Shown piece by piece: positions 14,875 through 28,089 of a DNA stretch of 64,000 nt (its first letter is position 1; every line of letters starts with the position of its first letter). The position numbers were made by a program, and so were the translations under genes. Where the stretch lies: positions 48,729,620-48,793,619 of the forward strand of contig NC_034411.1 of NCBI RefSeq assembly GCF_002078875.1, read 5' to 3'. This DNA is from Numida meleagris (lineage: Eukaryota > Chordata > Aves > Galliformes > Numididae). Below the pieces are notes generated by a model. It made no database searches and was not told the DNA's origin. It worked only from the letters and a program-made list of their open reading frames with translations.

Positions 14875-14991
14875 ACTTTGATACCAATCCAAAGCAACAA
14901 ATATCTTGTCCTATGCTATACTTTTCTCTTTCAGTATGCCTTAAATGACTCTTAAAGCTATGGTTATGGAACCGCAAAGCCTTCATTCCTT

Positions 14992-15018
14992 AAAGAAAGA
15001 AAGAAAGAAAGAAAAAGA
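14992..15018. repeat. (AAAG)n microsatellite
   Basis: About six AAAG units followed by an imperfect unit. It lies in intron 1. Confidence 0.9.
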
Positions 15019-16613
15019 CATCCCTATCATCCATAACATCTAATTCTTCTGGAATGCCACTGGGAGCAGAAACACACATTTTTATTTAGTCTCTGGCCAT
15101 TTCCAGCAATTCAGAAAATTAGAGATTGTTGACAAGTTCTGACTTCGCATATTTGTGTCTCTGTGAAAAATGGAGGAAAACATTTTAACATATTTTTATG
15201 ACATTGGCTTAAAAAAGATAAATCTTGAAGTAGGAGCCAGTAGAAGAAGAACAAACTTTTAGGCTGACCGCAGGAAAATGAAAATTTAGCTGAAAAAGTG
15301 CATTGTTTAAGGGTCCTGAGAGTTGAAACAGGAAGTCGTGATGCTACAGGCTACCTTGGAAGGCAGTTGGGTTCGTATCTGCTCCTAAAACAGTTGTTGC
15401 AATTCTGGAAAGACAAATGGGATAAGACATACTGGCAATTAGACTTTAATTAAAATTGGATGAGACGACATATAGGACCAGTAGGCAGATATGTCAAGTA
15501 GTGAAATGGTTCTTTTGCAAGTGTGAAGGAGGGGTGGTGCTCCAAGACGGAAATTTCAGTTAACAGACCAGCTGGGAAAATAATACTTCTCTGCAAGAAC
15601 TGAATGCTTCCATTGAAAATCTACATTTTGAAAAGAGTTAATACGCCCCTTTTAGTCAGTGTGGCAGAGAATATAGTCTGTACTTTGTTCAGTTTTTCAC
15701 CTTTCTGTGCTTGGTTGCTTTTCCTGTTTTCCCTTGATATCAGATTTTCAAAAGAAACTTTTATTAAAGTGTCAGGTGAGAGAGAAACTGAGTTTTCCTT
15801 CTATGTTTCTTACTGTCTTGTGTTGTACTCTCTGTAGAGAAATGTCTTTTTCTAACTTAGCAGCTGTGTCGCCATTGGCTTTTCCTTGTAGAGTCTGCAA
15901 AGATTTCCCAGCCATCAGAGGAAAGCAAAATGAGGAATTCTGCCTATTCAAGAGAAATTGCTGTGTTTCTATGGTACTGGGCAGTTGCTCCAGTGTCATA
16001 GTTAAAATATCTGATTTTGAAGGGCTATCACGTTTTATCAGAAGTTATGGTGAAATAAGATGAAATAACGGTCTGTATCTGAGTCTCAGCTTACATTTCC
16101 AGGATGAAACAATGTGAGTGACCCATGAGGCCACGAGCCAAGCAAGGTCTGCCAAACCTCGGCCGGCTTCAGATTCCTATATGCTGTTCTGTTCCAAATT
16201 AGAACCTATTTTGGTTTCTCTCTGTTGGATGTTTGTGGCAGGAGATCTGAGCAAGTGCTTCCTAAACAGCTGCTCATACAAGAACTACTGTGTATGGGCA
16301 CACCAGAGTCAACACTGCAAGTGTGTGACCCCTGACTAGTGTTTCAGTCACCCATTCAAGGAACAGATAAATGCCATACTAAAAATAGCAAGTCCAAGGC
16401 CCAGGAGAAGTGTTTTCAGTCACCTTCATAATAGACTCTTTTGAGAGCTTGTTCTTAAAACACAGGATACCAAGAAATTCATTTGCTGAAAAAAACCTAT
16501 GTAGTGTATGTATGCATTTTTTTCCTTTTACAAAAGCCCCTTTTGCAGCTAATTAGAGGAAAAGTTACTCCTGTTGATTCTCTGCAGATTGCTTCCTTAG
16601 CTTTCATAGAGTT

Positions 16614-16629
16614 AAAAAAAAAAAAAAAA
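16614..16629. repeat. poly-A tract
   Basis: Sixteen consecutive A, read through as a lysine run by a chance frame (16483-16914) that I do not regard as a gene. Confidence 0.9.
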
Positions 16630-17156
16630 GGAAAAAAGCTGAGAGGGTGGTATCTTCTGAACAAAATGGGAAGGAGGAAAAGTGAAAGGTTCTGTTATTT
16701 ATTTTTGTTGGCTGAGGTGCCCGCACAAGCCACCAGTTCTGTTTATGGAGTTTCAAGCTGCATCTGCACACTCAGAGCTACCACCCTGCTGCCGATGGGA
16801 GAATGTAGCAGTGAAATGTGGCAGCCAGCCCGTGCTGGCTGTGAGGGCATGTGGGTAAAAAGGCAAAGCCTTCTGAAGGAGAACAGAGTCTTCTTTCCAG
16901 CTAAGGAAACTTGACAGGTGTGCTGGTGACCAACAGTAGGCAGTGTGTCTGCTGGACAAGACCAGCCTCAACTGAAGTGCAATAACACTGCAGTTTAGCT
17001 CTCTTAACATGTTGTTCTTTAAAAAGCAGATCTGTGTCCCTGCTAGCAATCAGAACAGAGATCTGTGAAAGAGAGGACCAAGGTTCCCTCTTCAGACAAG
17101 GTTTAAGAGCGTTTGAGTGAGGTCACCACAATATTCTCTCTTACCGTCTGTATATG

Positions 17157-17213
17157 AGAGTTGGACTAGATGACTTTTAAGGGTCCCTTCCAAATCAAAT
17201 GATTCTATGATGT
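17157..17213 (+). mobile_element. CR1 LINE 3' end fragment
   Basis: The sequence gagttggactagatgac, then gggtcccttccaaatcaaa, then gattctatga, follows the CR1 3' terminal consensus in sense orientation. CR1 is the dominant non-LTR retrotransposon of birds, and its copies are typically truncated at the 5' end as here. There is no coding content. Confidence 0.9.
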
Positions 17214-20173
17214 AAACACAGAAGAGTTGTCTGATAGTAGCTGACCCACTGATGCAAAAGCATACGGTGAATTTTAATGGCTGGTTAGCCTTTTATGATT
17301 AAAGAGAGCCCCTGCCTCACACACCCTGACCTCCATTTGAAAATCTCATTGCTGTCACTCTTGGGTATAGGTAAACCTACATTAAAATGACTCATAGAAC
17401 GTTGTTGGTTTATCTATTATCTACTACCACTATTAAATTGCTGCCTTCAAATAAATATGTCAACAGTTTTTTCAACTACTCTCTATCGTATGCTATAAGA
17501 TGTACCATGTTTTATTCCAGATCTTGTGTTGGCCTAACTGTGTGGCACTGGGGGCATTAGATGTGACACACAGCATCTGCTGGTAGTGTGTCAGAGTACA
17601 GTCACAGGGAAGGCAATGCATACATTGTGTTGCTCTACTTCTGCAAACCTTTAGTTGCACAGCTTCTATGTTTTGAATTCTCCTTTGAAATTGGCCCTGC
17701 TTCCCTTTCCCTGAGTAACTTCAGTGAAGGGCTTGGCAGTACTAGCACTTGCCTGACCTGCTTCAACTTAACCTTCGCTTTGCCTCTGCCAGCTGACTTT
17801 TGACACAAGCTGGGGCAATAGCAGCCATCTTACCTCTTCCCCACCTATTATATAGGGTAAAATGTTATCGTGCTAACCACATTCTGATGTAGCTAACTTA
17901 AATGCAGCTTTGAGGCAGCCTGTAGCCTAGATAAGGGCTTTCTCCAGAGGAAACCATGATGCATTCCCATCGTCTTTCTGCTCTATAGCCTTTTAATTGG
18001 GAAAAAAAAGGCAAAGCTGGGAAGGCATGTATGAAGGCAGCAGCTGCTTCTGAGTGTGGTGTCAGTGCAAGCTGGCTTGTTTTTTGGGAGAGGGTGAAGA
18101 TATTCAGGGAAGATGCATGGGGGTGAGAGGTCTTGAAAGGGAGCTTTCATCGTGATTGCATTGAGCGATGTTACTATTATCTCTGCCTGTAACCCTGATC
18201 CCTCCATGCTGACAGGGGCATGGCAACTGAAGTAAGAGGACAACTGAGTTGCTTCTTTTTGCGTCACTGAAACACCAGAATTGGGGTGTTGCTATTTTGG
18301 TATACATGCGCACTATTTTATAATAAAGTGCAGGGTGTGTGGTATTGCTCTCGAGGGGCTGCCTCTTTTGGCTAGAACTGTTAATTGGAATAGCATCTGT
18401 CCAGTTTGTCAGCTCTGCAGTCACTTGAGACCTGGGTGGAGAGGACAATCTGTGGCAGTGCCAGCTCAAAACAAACAACTACGGTTGACAGTGGCTGAGG
18501 GAAGAGACAGAGCCAGTTTGGATAATGAGACGGAAGAACTTAGCTTGAGTGGGTGTTCCTCCCCTGCTTAGTGAAAATATCAGCTGCTGTTAATTGCTTT
18601 AATGTGGTTCACAACTAAAATTTTAAATGATTTCTAAATTCTGTATAGCCATTCCCTTGTTAGTGCAAATTTCATCTCTGTTTGAATTCTGAAGCTGCAG
18701 CTGTACCTAATTCTTGACATATATGTGGGCATTAAGATTCCTTTACTGCTTAAGTAAATTTGGTTTGCACCTTGTTTTTCTTTATGACTGTTTGTAAGTA
18801 AGGAAGTTTGAGCTATTCTTGGCTATTGATAAGTAACACTAACATATAGGATATATGTCCCGGGATTATATCTTTACACGGGGATTGTCCTGTTTGACAT
18901 CATCCTGTCTTAAATGAATACATCCCATCACTGAAAACCAAACCCCAAAACCCATGACCCCCGTGGTTTATCCTTTCCAAGCAGCTTGCAGGAGAATACT
19001 AGATGGTGTGTTCTGCTGTCAGATAATGTAGTTCAGTCTGTTGTATGACTGCATCCTTTTACGTTTTAGAAATTCTGGATGCAGATAGACTGTGTTTTCC
19101 CCACAGTGGTAAACACAGTATCCCCAAGGCCGGTAGCCTTGACCATCATCTAGTTGTGACACTTTCCAAAGTAAAGAATTTTTCTTCTGAAGTACATCTC
19201 TAAATTTGTCACAGTCAAGGCTGGTTAAATCCCATCTTGAGGTCTTTCTTGCCACTGAGGGACATATTGCTCAAATCAGTATACCTGTTTATATATGCCT
19301 GAATAACAGGAATTGGTGGTGGGTATGGAGGAGGCCAAGCTACTTACAGTCTGCCCATGTAATTCTTCAGCTCCATGTCTGTCCCCCTCTGCAGCTCTTA
19401 GCTAACTTTACACCATTTCGTATTCTTTGGAAAGGAATCAGTGATCCTGAATATTCAAAACCATTAAGAGTCTTGGCCATTAAGAAGTCATTCTCACAGG
19501 ATCCCTCTCCTCTGTCAGGTTTTTCTGTTTTGCCAAGCGAGACCAGACATGTAAGAGAAAACTGTATTTTTTGCCGAAACACCTGCAAATTGCTGAGATG
19601 AAATGTGAATAAAAGCTCTTCTCACCCCTACTCTTATCTTCGTACTAGCTCCATTAACATTTGTCCTCTAGTTTGTTCATCTAGAGGAGTGCTTTAGACC
19701 AACTGGGTACTGTCACTGTCAATATTTTTGCGACTCTATGCATCTCTTTGATTAATTTGTAGATGACAATGCTGTGAAAACTATGTAGTTGGGAATAATG
19801 AATGAACTGTTGCTCTAAAGCTACAGCAGGAGCTTCAGTCTTTATTGTTTCCCTTGCTTGCTAGGTGGTCAAGAGTGAGTTCCCTGTTCTTTGGAACTTC
19901 AACTCACAGGACTCGATTTCATGAATCGCTTATTGATCAGTTGCTTAAAACAATGTGTATGGACATGCTGGTATATTGAAGTATGCCTTATAAAAGAAAG
20001 TATGAGCCTAGCAGACTAGAAAATGCAAAGGGATCTCATCGCTGTTATATCAACTACCCAGTAAGTATTGTCCTTCCAGACTTTACTGACTTAATTTAGA
20101 TAAGGTTATTTCTGCAGATCTGTCACTGTATTTTGGTGGCGATGTACTACATGGGTGCATTTGCTTATGGTGG

Positions 20174-20209
20174 GAGAAGAAGAAGAAGAAGAAGGAGAAG
20201 AAGGAAGAA
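20174..20209. repeat. (GAA)n purine microsatellite
   Basis: An interrupted GAA/GGA triplet run of about 36 bp in intron 1, wholly purine on this strand. Confidence 0.9.
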
Positions 20210-21160
20210 TTACTGACCACTCTATTTCAGTGAAGGCTGGCTTAGGGTTAGAAGGTGCTCATCCAATCTTTTAAGGAGCACTGTGGTATCCTTTTTAACA
20301 TGTAATTCCATGCTATTTCTCATGTTGTGTCTCTGACTGGGAACAATGCACATCTAAGTCACATACTGACAAGAAACTGTGGAATTGTTAGGCTGCACTT
20401 TAGATGTGAGAGCCTGAGAGTGCTTCTTCTTCCTTGGTTTTGGATATGAATCTCCAAGTGACCTCTTTGGGAGTTCCTTGGGTTAAGATGTGCTCTTCCT
20501 AAAATAAGCTGGTAAATAGCCTAAGCTTATCTGCTAAACAACATAGTGTGAATTGGCAGATGCAGACAGGCTTTAGCTAGATGTTTATTCTCTGAGTCTG
20601 CTGGATGTGAGTGAACTTTGGTCTAGAAGTCTGATTTCCATATTAATATACTATGATACTTGAATGTAAGCACTCTGCCATCAGGATTTATTCTCATGGT
20701 CCTAAAGCTGTTCTCATGCAGCAGTAGTTTCCAGACCATGCAGTATGTGCACACAGGGTAGAGCAGGCTCAGGTCAAGCTGTACCTGCCTGTGTAGACAA
20801 TGCCATTGTGCCTGTCTGTCCATCCTTCTCATCTAGCATCCTTCTCATATTCTTTCCCTGCAGCTTTCTGATACATTCTCGTTATTGCCAGGCACTAGTG
20901 GTTCCTAGGTAAGCTCCCTCTCTCCTTCACAGCAATGTGTGTATTCCTCTTCCTTGCAGAACCTTATAAACATTTTTTTTTTTTGCATTACCCTTGGTTT
21001 AACAACTGGAAAACACACTTCTAAAATGTCCAAATTGAAACTTCTAAAACTTGTCCGAATTGAAATAATCTGAGCTAAAGAGGTTCACAGTATGTGCCTG
21101 CCTAAGCTGGAATATCTTGGAAATGTTTTTAGGTAATACTTGTTATTTAAGGTGCTAACA

Positions 21161-21645
21161 GAATCATAGAATATACTGAGTTCAGAGAGACCCACAGGGA
21201 TCGAGTCCAACTCCTGGCTCCAAACAGCACCACCCAAAGTCAAACCCTATGTCTGGAGTGCTGTCCAAATGCTCCTTGAACTCCAACTCTTGGTGCGGTC
21301 AGCAGAGAGCAGAGCTCAGCGCTGCCCTCTGCTCCCTGTGAGGAGCTGTAGCCGCCATGAGGGCTCCCCTCAGCTCCTCTGCTCTGGGCTGAACCAACCC
21401 AAGGACCTCAGCTGCTTCTCATACATCTTGACCTCTAGACCCCTCTCCATCTTTGTAGTCCTCTTTTAGACACTCTCTAATGGTTTTATGTCTTTACATT
21501 GTGGCACCCAAACCTGCACCTAGTGCCCGTGGGGAGGCTGTGCAGCACAGAGCAGAGGGGGCAACCCCTCCCCTGGCTCAGGGGCAGTGCTGGGCCTTCT
21601 GCACCCCAGGGTACGTCTGGCCCTTGCTGGCTCATGTTAAGACTG
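21161..21645 (-). mobile_element. CR1 LINE 3' fragment with internal deletion
   Basis: The + strand shows the reverse complement of CR1. It starts with gaatcatagaata and gagtccaactcctggctcc at the element's 3' end. It then passes into the more 5' CR1 blocks cgccatgagggctcccctcag, cactctctaatggttttatg and attgtggcacccaaacctgca. The blocks that normally lie between these parts (cctgttccagtgcc, ctgggtgaagaac) are absent after about 21300, which indicates an internal deletion. It is the longest CR1 copy in the window. It lies antisense to PPP1R14C in intron 1. Confidence 0.92.
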
Positions 21646-24600
21646 AAATCAGAAGCGAAAAAAAAAAAGAACAGTGTTTTTCCAACACTATGGGAGGACT
21701 TTCAACAGCTCAGTTGAAGCTCTAGTATATCTTGAAAATCTGGGAGGGGTTAGACTTGCTTTGTGTCAGAGATGCCCGCAACTAGTGTTCTCAGTTTAAT
21801 CAAGTATCTCCCCTTCTTTTTTATAGACGTTTGTCCTGTGTCTTGACTTGTTAAAATTTGGCAGTAAGCCCCAAAGATTGTCTTATGTGAGCAAGCTTTC
21901 CATGTAGGGAGCTGGGCTGAGCTCCTAGCAGTTTTTGTTGGCAGAAAGCCCTGGTCTCAGTGCCTGGGAGCAGGGAGTTGCTCCTTTCTCTATATCCAGT
22001 GGTCCTTCCTCCAGCCCCCAGCTGGGGGGAGAAGGTGCATGGGAAGGACATAAAAGCAACACTCCAAGACACAAAAGCAGAGGACAAACCTAACTATGAG
22101 AATAAAAATTGAAAACTAAATATTTAAGAACAGAAGCAGAAGAAAATAGGTAACGAGGGCAAAAGCGGACTGCTGTTCTCCAACCTGAGAACTGAGTTTG
22201 AGTCTCAGAAGACTTTTTCATGCCCTGCCAGCAACTTCTTGGGCCCTTCTGTGTTTGTGAAGTGTTACCTCCCTCTAGTGGTGGGTCTGCAAGGCTGTGG
22301 GCACAACGCCCTCCTGCTCGCTTCGGTGGCAAGGGTAGCTCAGACCCAGGCCATACAGGTGAACTGCTGTGTCCCTAGCTTGCACCCAGCCTTTCAAATC
22401 ATATTATGTAGATAAAGGTACATTTAGGGTTCCTGTGAGATATTGTGCAACCTGAATAAAATGTATTGTTGTGAAGTGGGGACTCTGTCCCTCTTCTAGG
22501 TCTGGTCCATGAGACCATGCAAAACCATGAGACCTTCTGGTCCACGAGGTCATGCTTGAAGACAGGCTCACCACAGGATATTTCTGTAATGAGGAACAAT
22601 GCCATAGATGAATTATGATTATTCAGAAACGGTAGGACCCTTTTCTCTAAATGAGCAGGCAAATCCAGTAACTTTGCCTTTAATTTCTAAGTACATTTAA
22701 TTAATGCACATGCGTGATGAATAAAGGTAGACCTTGTGTTTGTGGAAGAGGCAGCTGCTCTGGTTAGAGTAGCTTGGGTGCAAATCAAGCATTTCTAACT
22801 CTTATTTGGAGCCAAGACTGGATGGTATATGCACAGGGGTGTGGGGCCTTGCACTCTGTGTTGCCTTTGGAGAGTTCACATTCAACTGACTGGTTGCTAA
22901 CAAGATAAGTGCCTGATGGAGGAGGAAGTAGTGTATAACTGCATTATGAGGATTGTGTCATGCTGGTAGTGCTGAGTTCAGTGGTTCAGATGTGCAACTG
23001 TTGCATTCACCTTTTCACCTGGACCAACAGAAATAAGAGAGATTTTTTTTTCCCCGACATTAGAACACAATAGTCAATATTTTAGGTATTTGAAAAAACG
23101 TATGGTCACTTAGTAATTTGACTGCATGACTATTATCGTTCTTGTTTCTGCTTTGTGTCCTATCCCTGACATTTCTGAACCTCCTCTTGTGGTCATTAAC
23201 ATCCCTTCCTAATCTTATGTTCTTCACACAAATCAATGGACATTAGCAGCCTTTTTGTGTTGCAAACCATTTCATTTCTGTTGTTGGGTTGTTTTTTGTT
23301 TCTTGTTTGTTGTTTTTTTTAATGATTATTCTCCATTTAACCAGGATTAACTCTAAGACCAAAATAGCTTTCTTTGATTATATATTTGCATTTTTTGATG
23401 ACTTAAACTATTTTTTTTTATTCATGATTTTATCTATTTTTGTCCAATTCACAAGTCCCTGAAGACAACTGAATACTTGAAACACGGGACACCTGGGTTT
23501 TTCTTTTGCGTTCCACACACACAACTATGGGGTAGCATTGTTTCACCTGTGCTAAGTGCAGACTAGCCATAATCCCACCAGGCTACATATGCAATCAATA
23601 ACTGCTACTCCTGGTAATTTATAGCATTTTTATTTATTATCCTGTTGTGTAAACTCTCACCTTACACTGGGGCAATGCCATCCATATCTGCAGAGGAACT
23701 AGCTTAGGGCCAACTGTATTAAGTGTCCTTCAAAAAAAAAGTAAGTAAAAAGAAATCACCTTTCACCCAGTAAATAGATACTTGAAGAATAACTCACTCT
23801 GTTTTCCACTTTGGTTTTGATTATTTAAAACACACTGGCCATCTTCCAGGTCTCTGAAAGAAATCCCTGCTGTATATGCTCTGAAACTTTCAGTCAAGTG
23901 GTCTGCCCACTTTTCCTTCATCTTTCTCTTGCCACGTTTTCTAGGCAGATCACTTCCAAATTCACTGTATAAATGATGGCTCCAGCTCTCTGGATGAATT
24001 TTTCTTGCTATACTCACTTTCTCCTTACTCTCCCAAGCTTAAAGACCAAAGTAAAATGCAAACAAACCTGTTCCATTTTTTTTCCCAACAATGCAAATAA
24101 TAGGATTGCATAGACTGAATGGACCATGAAGATGTGGAATAGTGGGCTAGTTTGAGAATTGAGTTTACAGTGGGAAGTTTAACTACATAGCTACTATTGC
24201 CCCTTACATTTTAAAGCCTTACCTAAATATTCAGTGCTGGTAATGCTTTCAGACCTGATGTTGGTGTGACAAACATGCTGCTCTCAGGGTGGGTAGGCTG
24301 GAGTGCAAGTATTCAGCTACTTCTTTGAAATATGCTTTACAGTTTAAACTGCTGCAGAAGGTAGTTTGGGAAGCTGTCAGACCTTTTTGCTGGGCTCACT
24401 GAAGAGTTCTCACCTGTTCTTGTTCCATCTGCTCTTTGGGGTAGTGAGAAACCCTGCCAGAGGCTAAATTGCAAACAGTTAGAGAGGTTGTAATGTCTTA
24501 AACTGCCACAGCTATTTAGTAATTAATGCGTGACTGTGCCCCAAGGTCTTTTGCCCAGTAGCCTGCAAAGAATTCATGCAATTTAAGTGACCACGAGTCT

Positions 24601-27600
24601 GTCTTCCAACACAAGGTTGACATTAAGTTGCATTAAATAGCGCAGAAGTTAACTTCGGTTATATTTTTGGACTTCTGAATATTCAAATGGAGTCAGTTCA
24701 TGTCCTGCCAACATTGTTAATACAGTCTGTAGAGGGTGCTTAAGAGGAGAGTATCCATCCCCTCTCTCCCCCAGCTGTTTCAAATGGTGAATGTTTTCAC
24801 TCCCTGTCCCCATGCCTCTTCTCTTTTAGCTTTTCTGGGGGCTGTCCCCTATCAGCATTATTCTTGTGGTTTCTTTTTTCCATTATTTGCTGTTTGCAAC
24901 GCCTGGTTTCTCTTTCACTGGAGCAGATGATGGGAGTGCTTGAGTTTCCTTACACAGCCTCATGGTGCTAACAAGAGGCTTAATATCTAACCCTTCAGGT
25001 GTGCAGAGCCCCTTTTAGGGTAGCCCAACCAATGTGGATTTAACTGCTTAACTGTAGTAGGATCAATCACACTTACTTCACTAGTGAAATCAAGCAAACA
25101 GAAGGCACAACTGTTTCTTCCTTTTCTCTGTCATTACAGCTGTTGTGGAGTGCTCAACTCCTGAGCTATGCATGTATTTTTCATGCTCGACATAAAGCTG
25201 AGGTCATGCACACACAATGTTTCAGAAGAGAAAAAATGCTTTGATGGTGCCCATTTGTTAATTCTGCCAAAAATGGAAGCAAGAGTTAGCTTGTGGGCTT
25301 CTCCCCTGCATTTGTATTTTGTATCAAAGTTCAAATCTGCTGTAAAGTGGTGAAGGCGTGTGTAATCTAAAACAGTGTAATTTAACTGAATTCCAGTATG
25401 TCAGGCACAATTATATTCCCTCATTTCTGAAGTATTCCTAAAGCATTTTTCATTGATGTAGAAGAGCTGTGTTAGCTCTTACACTCAAGCTTCAGTGAAT
25501 TACTGATACCCAGCTGACATAGCAGCAAAAGCCAAGGGTGAGTGCTAACTCAGCAGTGGATGGCTGTCATTTCCAGGGGGAGATATAGTCTGGTAACTTC
25601 ACTAAAGATGGTATTGTAAAATACTCATCTAGAGAGAAGAGGTTCAGTCTTTTCTGCTACAAGTATTCCAAAGGTGGGAACAATGAGGCTCCTTGGCATT
25701 ATCAATGGACATCTATAGGAAGGTGTGAACTATTCCTGCACTTTGCCTCCTGCAGAGCAATGCAAACCTTGAAGATGTAGGAGAAGGCTGATTTGAAAAA
25801 GGTAAGAGTGGAGAGAGATAAAAGCAAGGATTTCTCCCACATGATTTGTACCAATCAAAATAAGACTAATCTTTCAAGAGCTCTTGGCTTCAGTGTAGTG
25901 AAGTGATCACAGTAAAGCTTTATATACTTTTTAGGGACTTCCCCCTCACTGTTGTCTTTCTACATCGTTTCATTTTGCTGGAATGCAACAGGCGAGAGTA
26001 CAAAATGCATTATCTGACAAAATATTCAGTGTGCCGAACAGCACATCTGAGTGGTGACAGATGCACAATTGGCATTTATGCAGCTCCATGGATGCATATT
26101 TTGATAGGTGCTTACAACATTAATGGTAACTCCAGATACCTTATCTTAACAGTATTTATAATAAGCTGCTTAGGTAAAATATTCAGAAGGCTTACTTTCT
26201 AATTTGGTGAATTTCTGGTTCTTAGTATGATGTTTGAATTAGTTTAGAATTGGGATAGTAAGCTACTGAGGAAATAAGTGCTCCACTGTTGTGGATTAGT
26301 CTTTATACCTTCCGCTCCTGATTACTTTTACTGAATATCTTTGAAGTCCATGGAAGATTCGGGTTCTTTCTTTCCTCTTCCCCAACATTGTTTAAGTCAC
26401 TAGCAAGTTTATAGCCTTAGGTTAGGAACTCCCTCATTGCTAGAACGTCTTACAGTAACTAGTCGTCTCCACAAATGCCCACACTTTCTTTCTGACTAAA
26501 ATGCATGCTGAAAAGGAGTGAACTTGCTAATTGGACAAGGAACACACTTCATATGTTCTTATTCATCAGGTCTAGGAGCCTGCATATCTACACACTCAGG
26601 TTCCTTCATGCTTTCCTTCCAGCTGAGGAACAGGGAACTTATATAATCCATTTCTGTCCCTTCTCCTCCCACCCAAATGAACTTTGTGCAGCTGGCATTT
26701 CAGCTGAAGCTTCTGATATGGGTAGTTGTTTGGCACTTTGGTGGTGGTATTTAGTTAGATTAGCTTGAATTTATTTGGTATCTTCCTTGATAATGTTTGG
26801 ACTCTTATCCAGCAGAAGAGTAAATCTGGTGTTACCTGTGTTGATTGCCATTGGATCTGTTATTTCACAGCCAGTAAAATTGTTTTGAAGATCAATGGAA
26901 CTACCACATTTTTGTCCAAATGTTCCTTTAAAGAATTGTAGAGGTGTCTGGGGAGTTCAAGAAAATAGGTGCTGCTACAGATAACAGTCTTGTTGCTTCC
27001 TCATGACTCAAATCTGCCCAACCCTTTGGCTGCTCTCAGGTCCCTGTCTTCATCCAGGAGATGCTGAGGTGATGCAGTGCTGCTGAGCCAATAGCTTGGA
27101 GGATTGGGAGAGGAAATGCTGGTAGTGCCAGTATGCTGACTTGGTCAGAGCTGTGTGTCTGCAGCACTGAGGTGTTGATGAGGTGGGACTTAGCATGGGC
27201 GAGAGGCTGAGAGCAAAGTGTTTTGTATGTGCAGTAAGGTGCTGGAGCTATGTTACTTTGAACCTAACTTTACCAGCTTGAAGTGCCTCTTGTCACTGAA
27301 AAATGTAAAAAATGACTAAGAGAATGTTTGTTTTTTGCATAACTGCAAAGATAATAAACAATGATATCTGTAGCCAATGAATTCTCATTGGGATTCCAGA
27401 GCTCAGACGTCCTTCAAAAGGTGGAGATGAGAACTCTGACTTGAGGAACATTTCTGTTGTATTGGTGATACAAAAGGAGAAGTGTGTTGATAAAGGTTTA
27501 AAAGAATCCATAAGGTACTCTATGCCTTAGACGTTTTTTCTTCAGTGCAGACTCCGGAAATAGGAACTCTTCTGATGGGGCATTCATTTTATCCTTGTAA

Positions 27601-28005
27601 GCCAACTTTGAGTGGGAGAGATCTTCCATTGTGGGAAAAAATGAGCAGTCCAGTCAAGAATGTTTTCAAAGCAGTTTGTTATCTTGCCACAGCTTTTATT
27701 GACTTCCCCTTCCCTGACCTCTTCTCCCCTTTTCATCCTCTTGCCTGGTACTGTGAGAATAGCATGACTTGTGCTGCTGGGCATGGGTCAGTAACACAGC
27801 TGACATACGAGGGAAGGATTACTTCTGCATGGCTGGGGCTTGAGCCTATGCTGGCCCATAAGTGAGGAATCAAGCCACTATCTGTTACTGATTTTTTTTC
27901 TTGTCTGTCTCTAGGCAGATTGGGTTCTATGTGCTATCTTTAATTTGCTTTTTAGGTTAGTTAAAGTCTATCTTTATGAACTAAATCAGAATTTTGTCTT
28001 TTCAG

Positions 28006-28089
28006 GAAGAAGAGATGCCAGATGTAGAAATTGACATTGATGACCTTCTTGATGCAGCCAATGAAGAAGAGAGAGCTCTCAAATTACAG
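28006..28089 (+). CDS. PPP1R14C: PPP1R14C exon 2 (internal coding exon, 84 nt)
   Basis: This exon encodes 28 residues of the PP1-inhibitor PHIN domain, reading EEEMPDVEIDIDDLLDAANE and then EERALKLQ. The acidic 'EEEMP-VEIDIDDLLD' block followed by 'EERA-KLQ' is what I recall for PPP1R14C (KEPI). PHI-1 (PPP1R14B) has 'EEIPELEIDVDELLDMES' here and CPI-17 (PPP1R14A) has 'ADMPDEINIDELLELES', so the paralogue call is fairly firm. The acceptor is a T-rich tract ending ttttcag, the donor is CAG|gtaata, and both junctions are phase 0. In the cell the protein binds the PP1 catalytic subunit and inhibits it when a threonine encoded by exon 1 is phosphorylated by PKC. The acidic segment here belongs to the helical scaffold rather than the inhibitory loop. 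The residues DAANEEERAL appear to be the lineage-variable part. Confidence 0.95.

Larger units (their letters stand above)
1..28005 (+). other. PPP1R14C: PPP1R14C intron 1 (3' part; starts upstream of window)
   Basis: This stretch precedes the first recognisable exon and ends in a polypyrimidine tract and AG at 28004-28005. The first coding exon of this family encodes the basic N-terminus and the phosphorylatable inhibitory segment, and is expected in GC-rich sequence. No such sequence is visible, so exon 1 should lie upstream of the window. I see no convincing exon, RNA gene or CpG island here. Recognisable contents are two CR1 pieces (17157-17213, 21161-21645), homopolymers, short AAAG and GAA microsatellites, and a G-run with an N. 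The remainder is unique-looking, AT-rich sequence. The open frames inside it (up to 153 codons, 3107-3568) show no recognisable domain. Confidence 0.75.

Noticed and set aside
15360..15400. Possible tRNA T-loop (gggttcgtatc)
   Set aside because: No matching A-box or acceptor stem can be folded around it.
16483..16914. 143-codon + strand frame with a lysine run
   Set aside because: It reads through a 16-base A-run and has no recognised domain. Chance frame.
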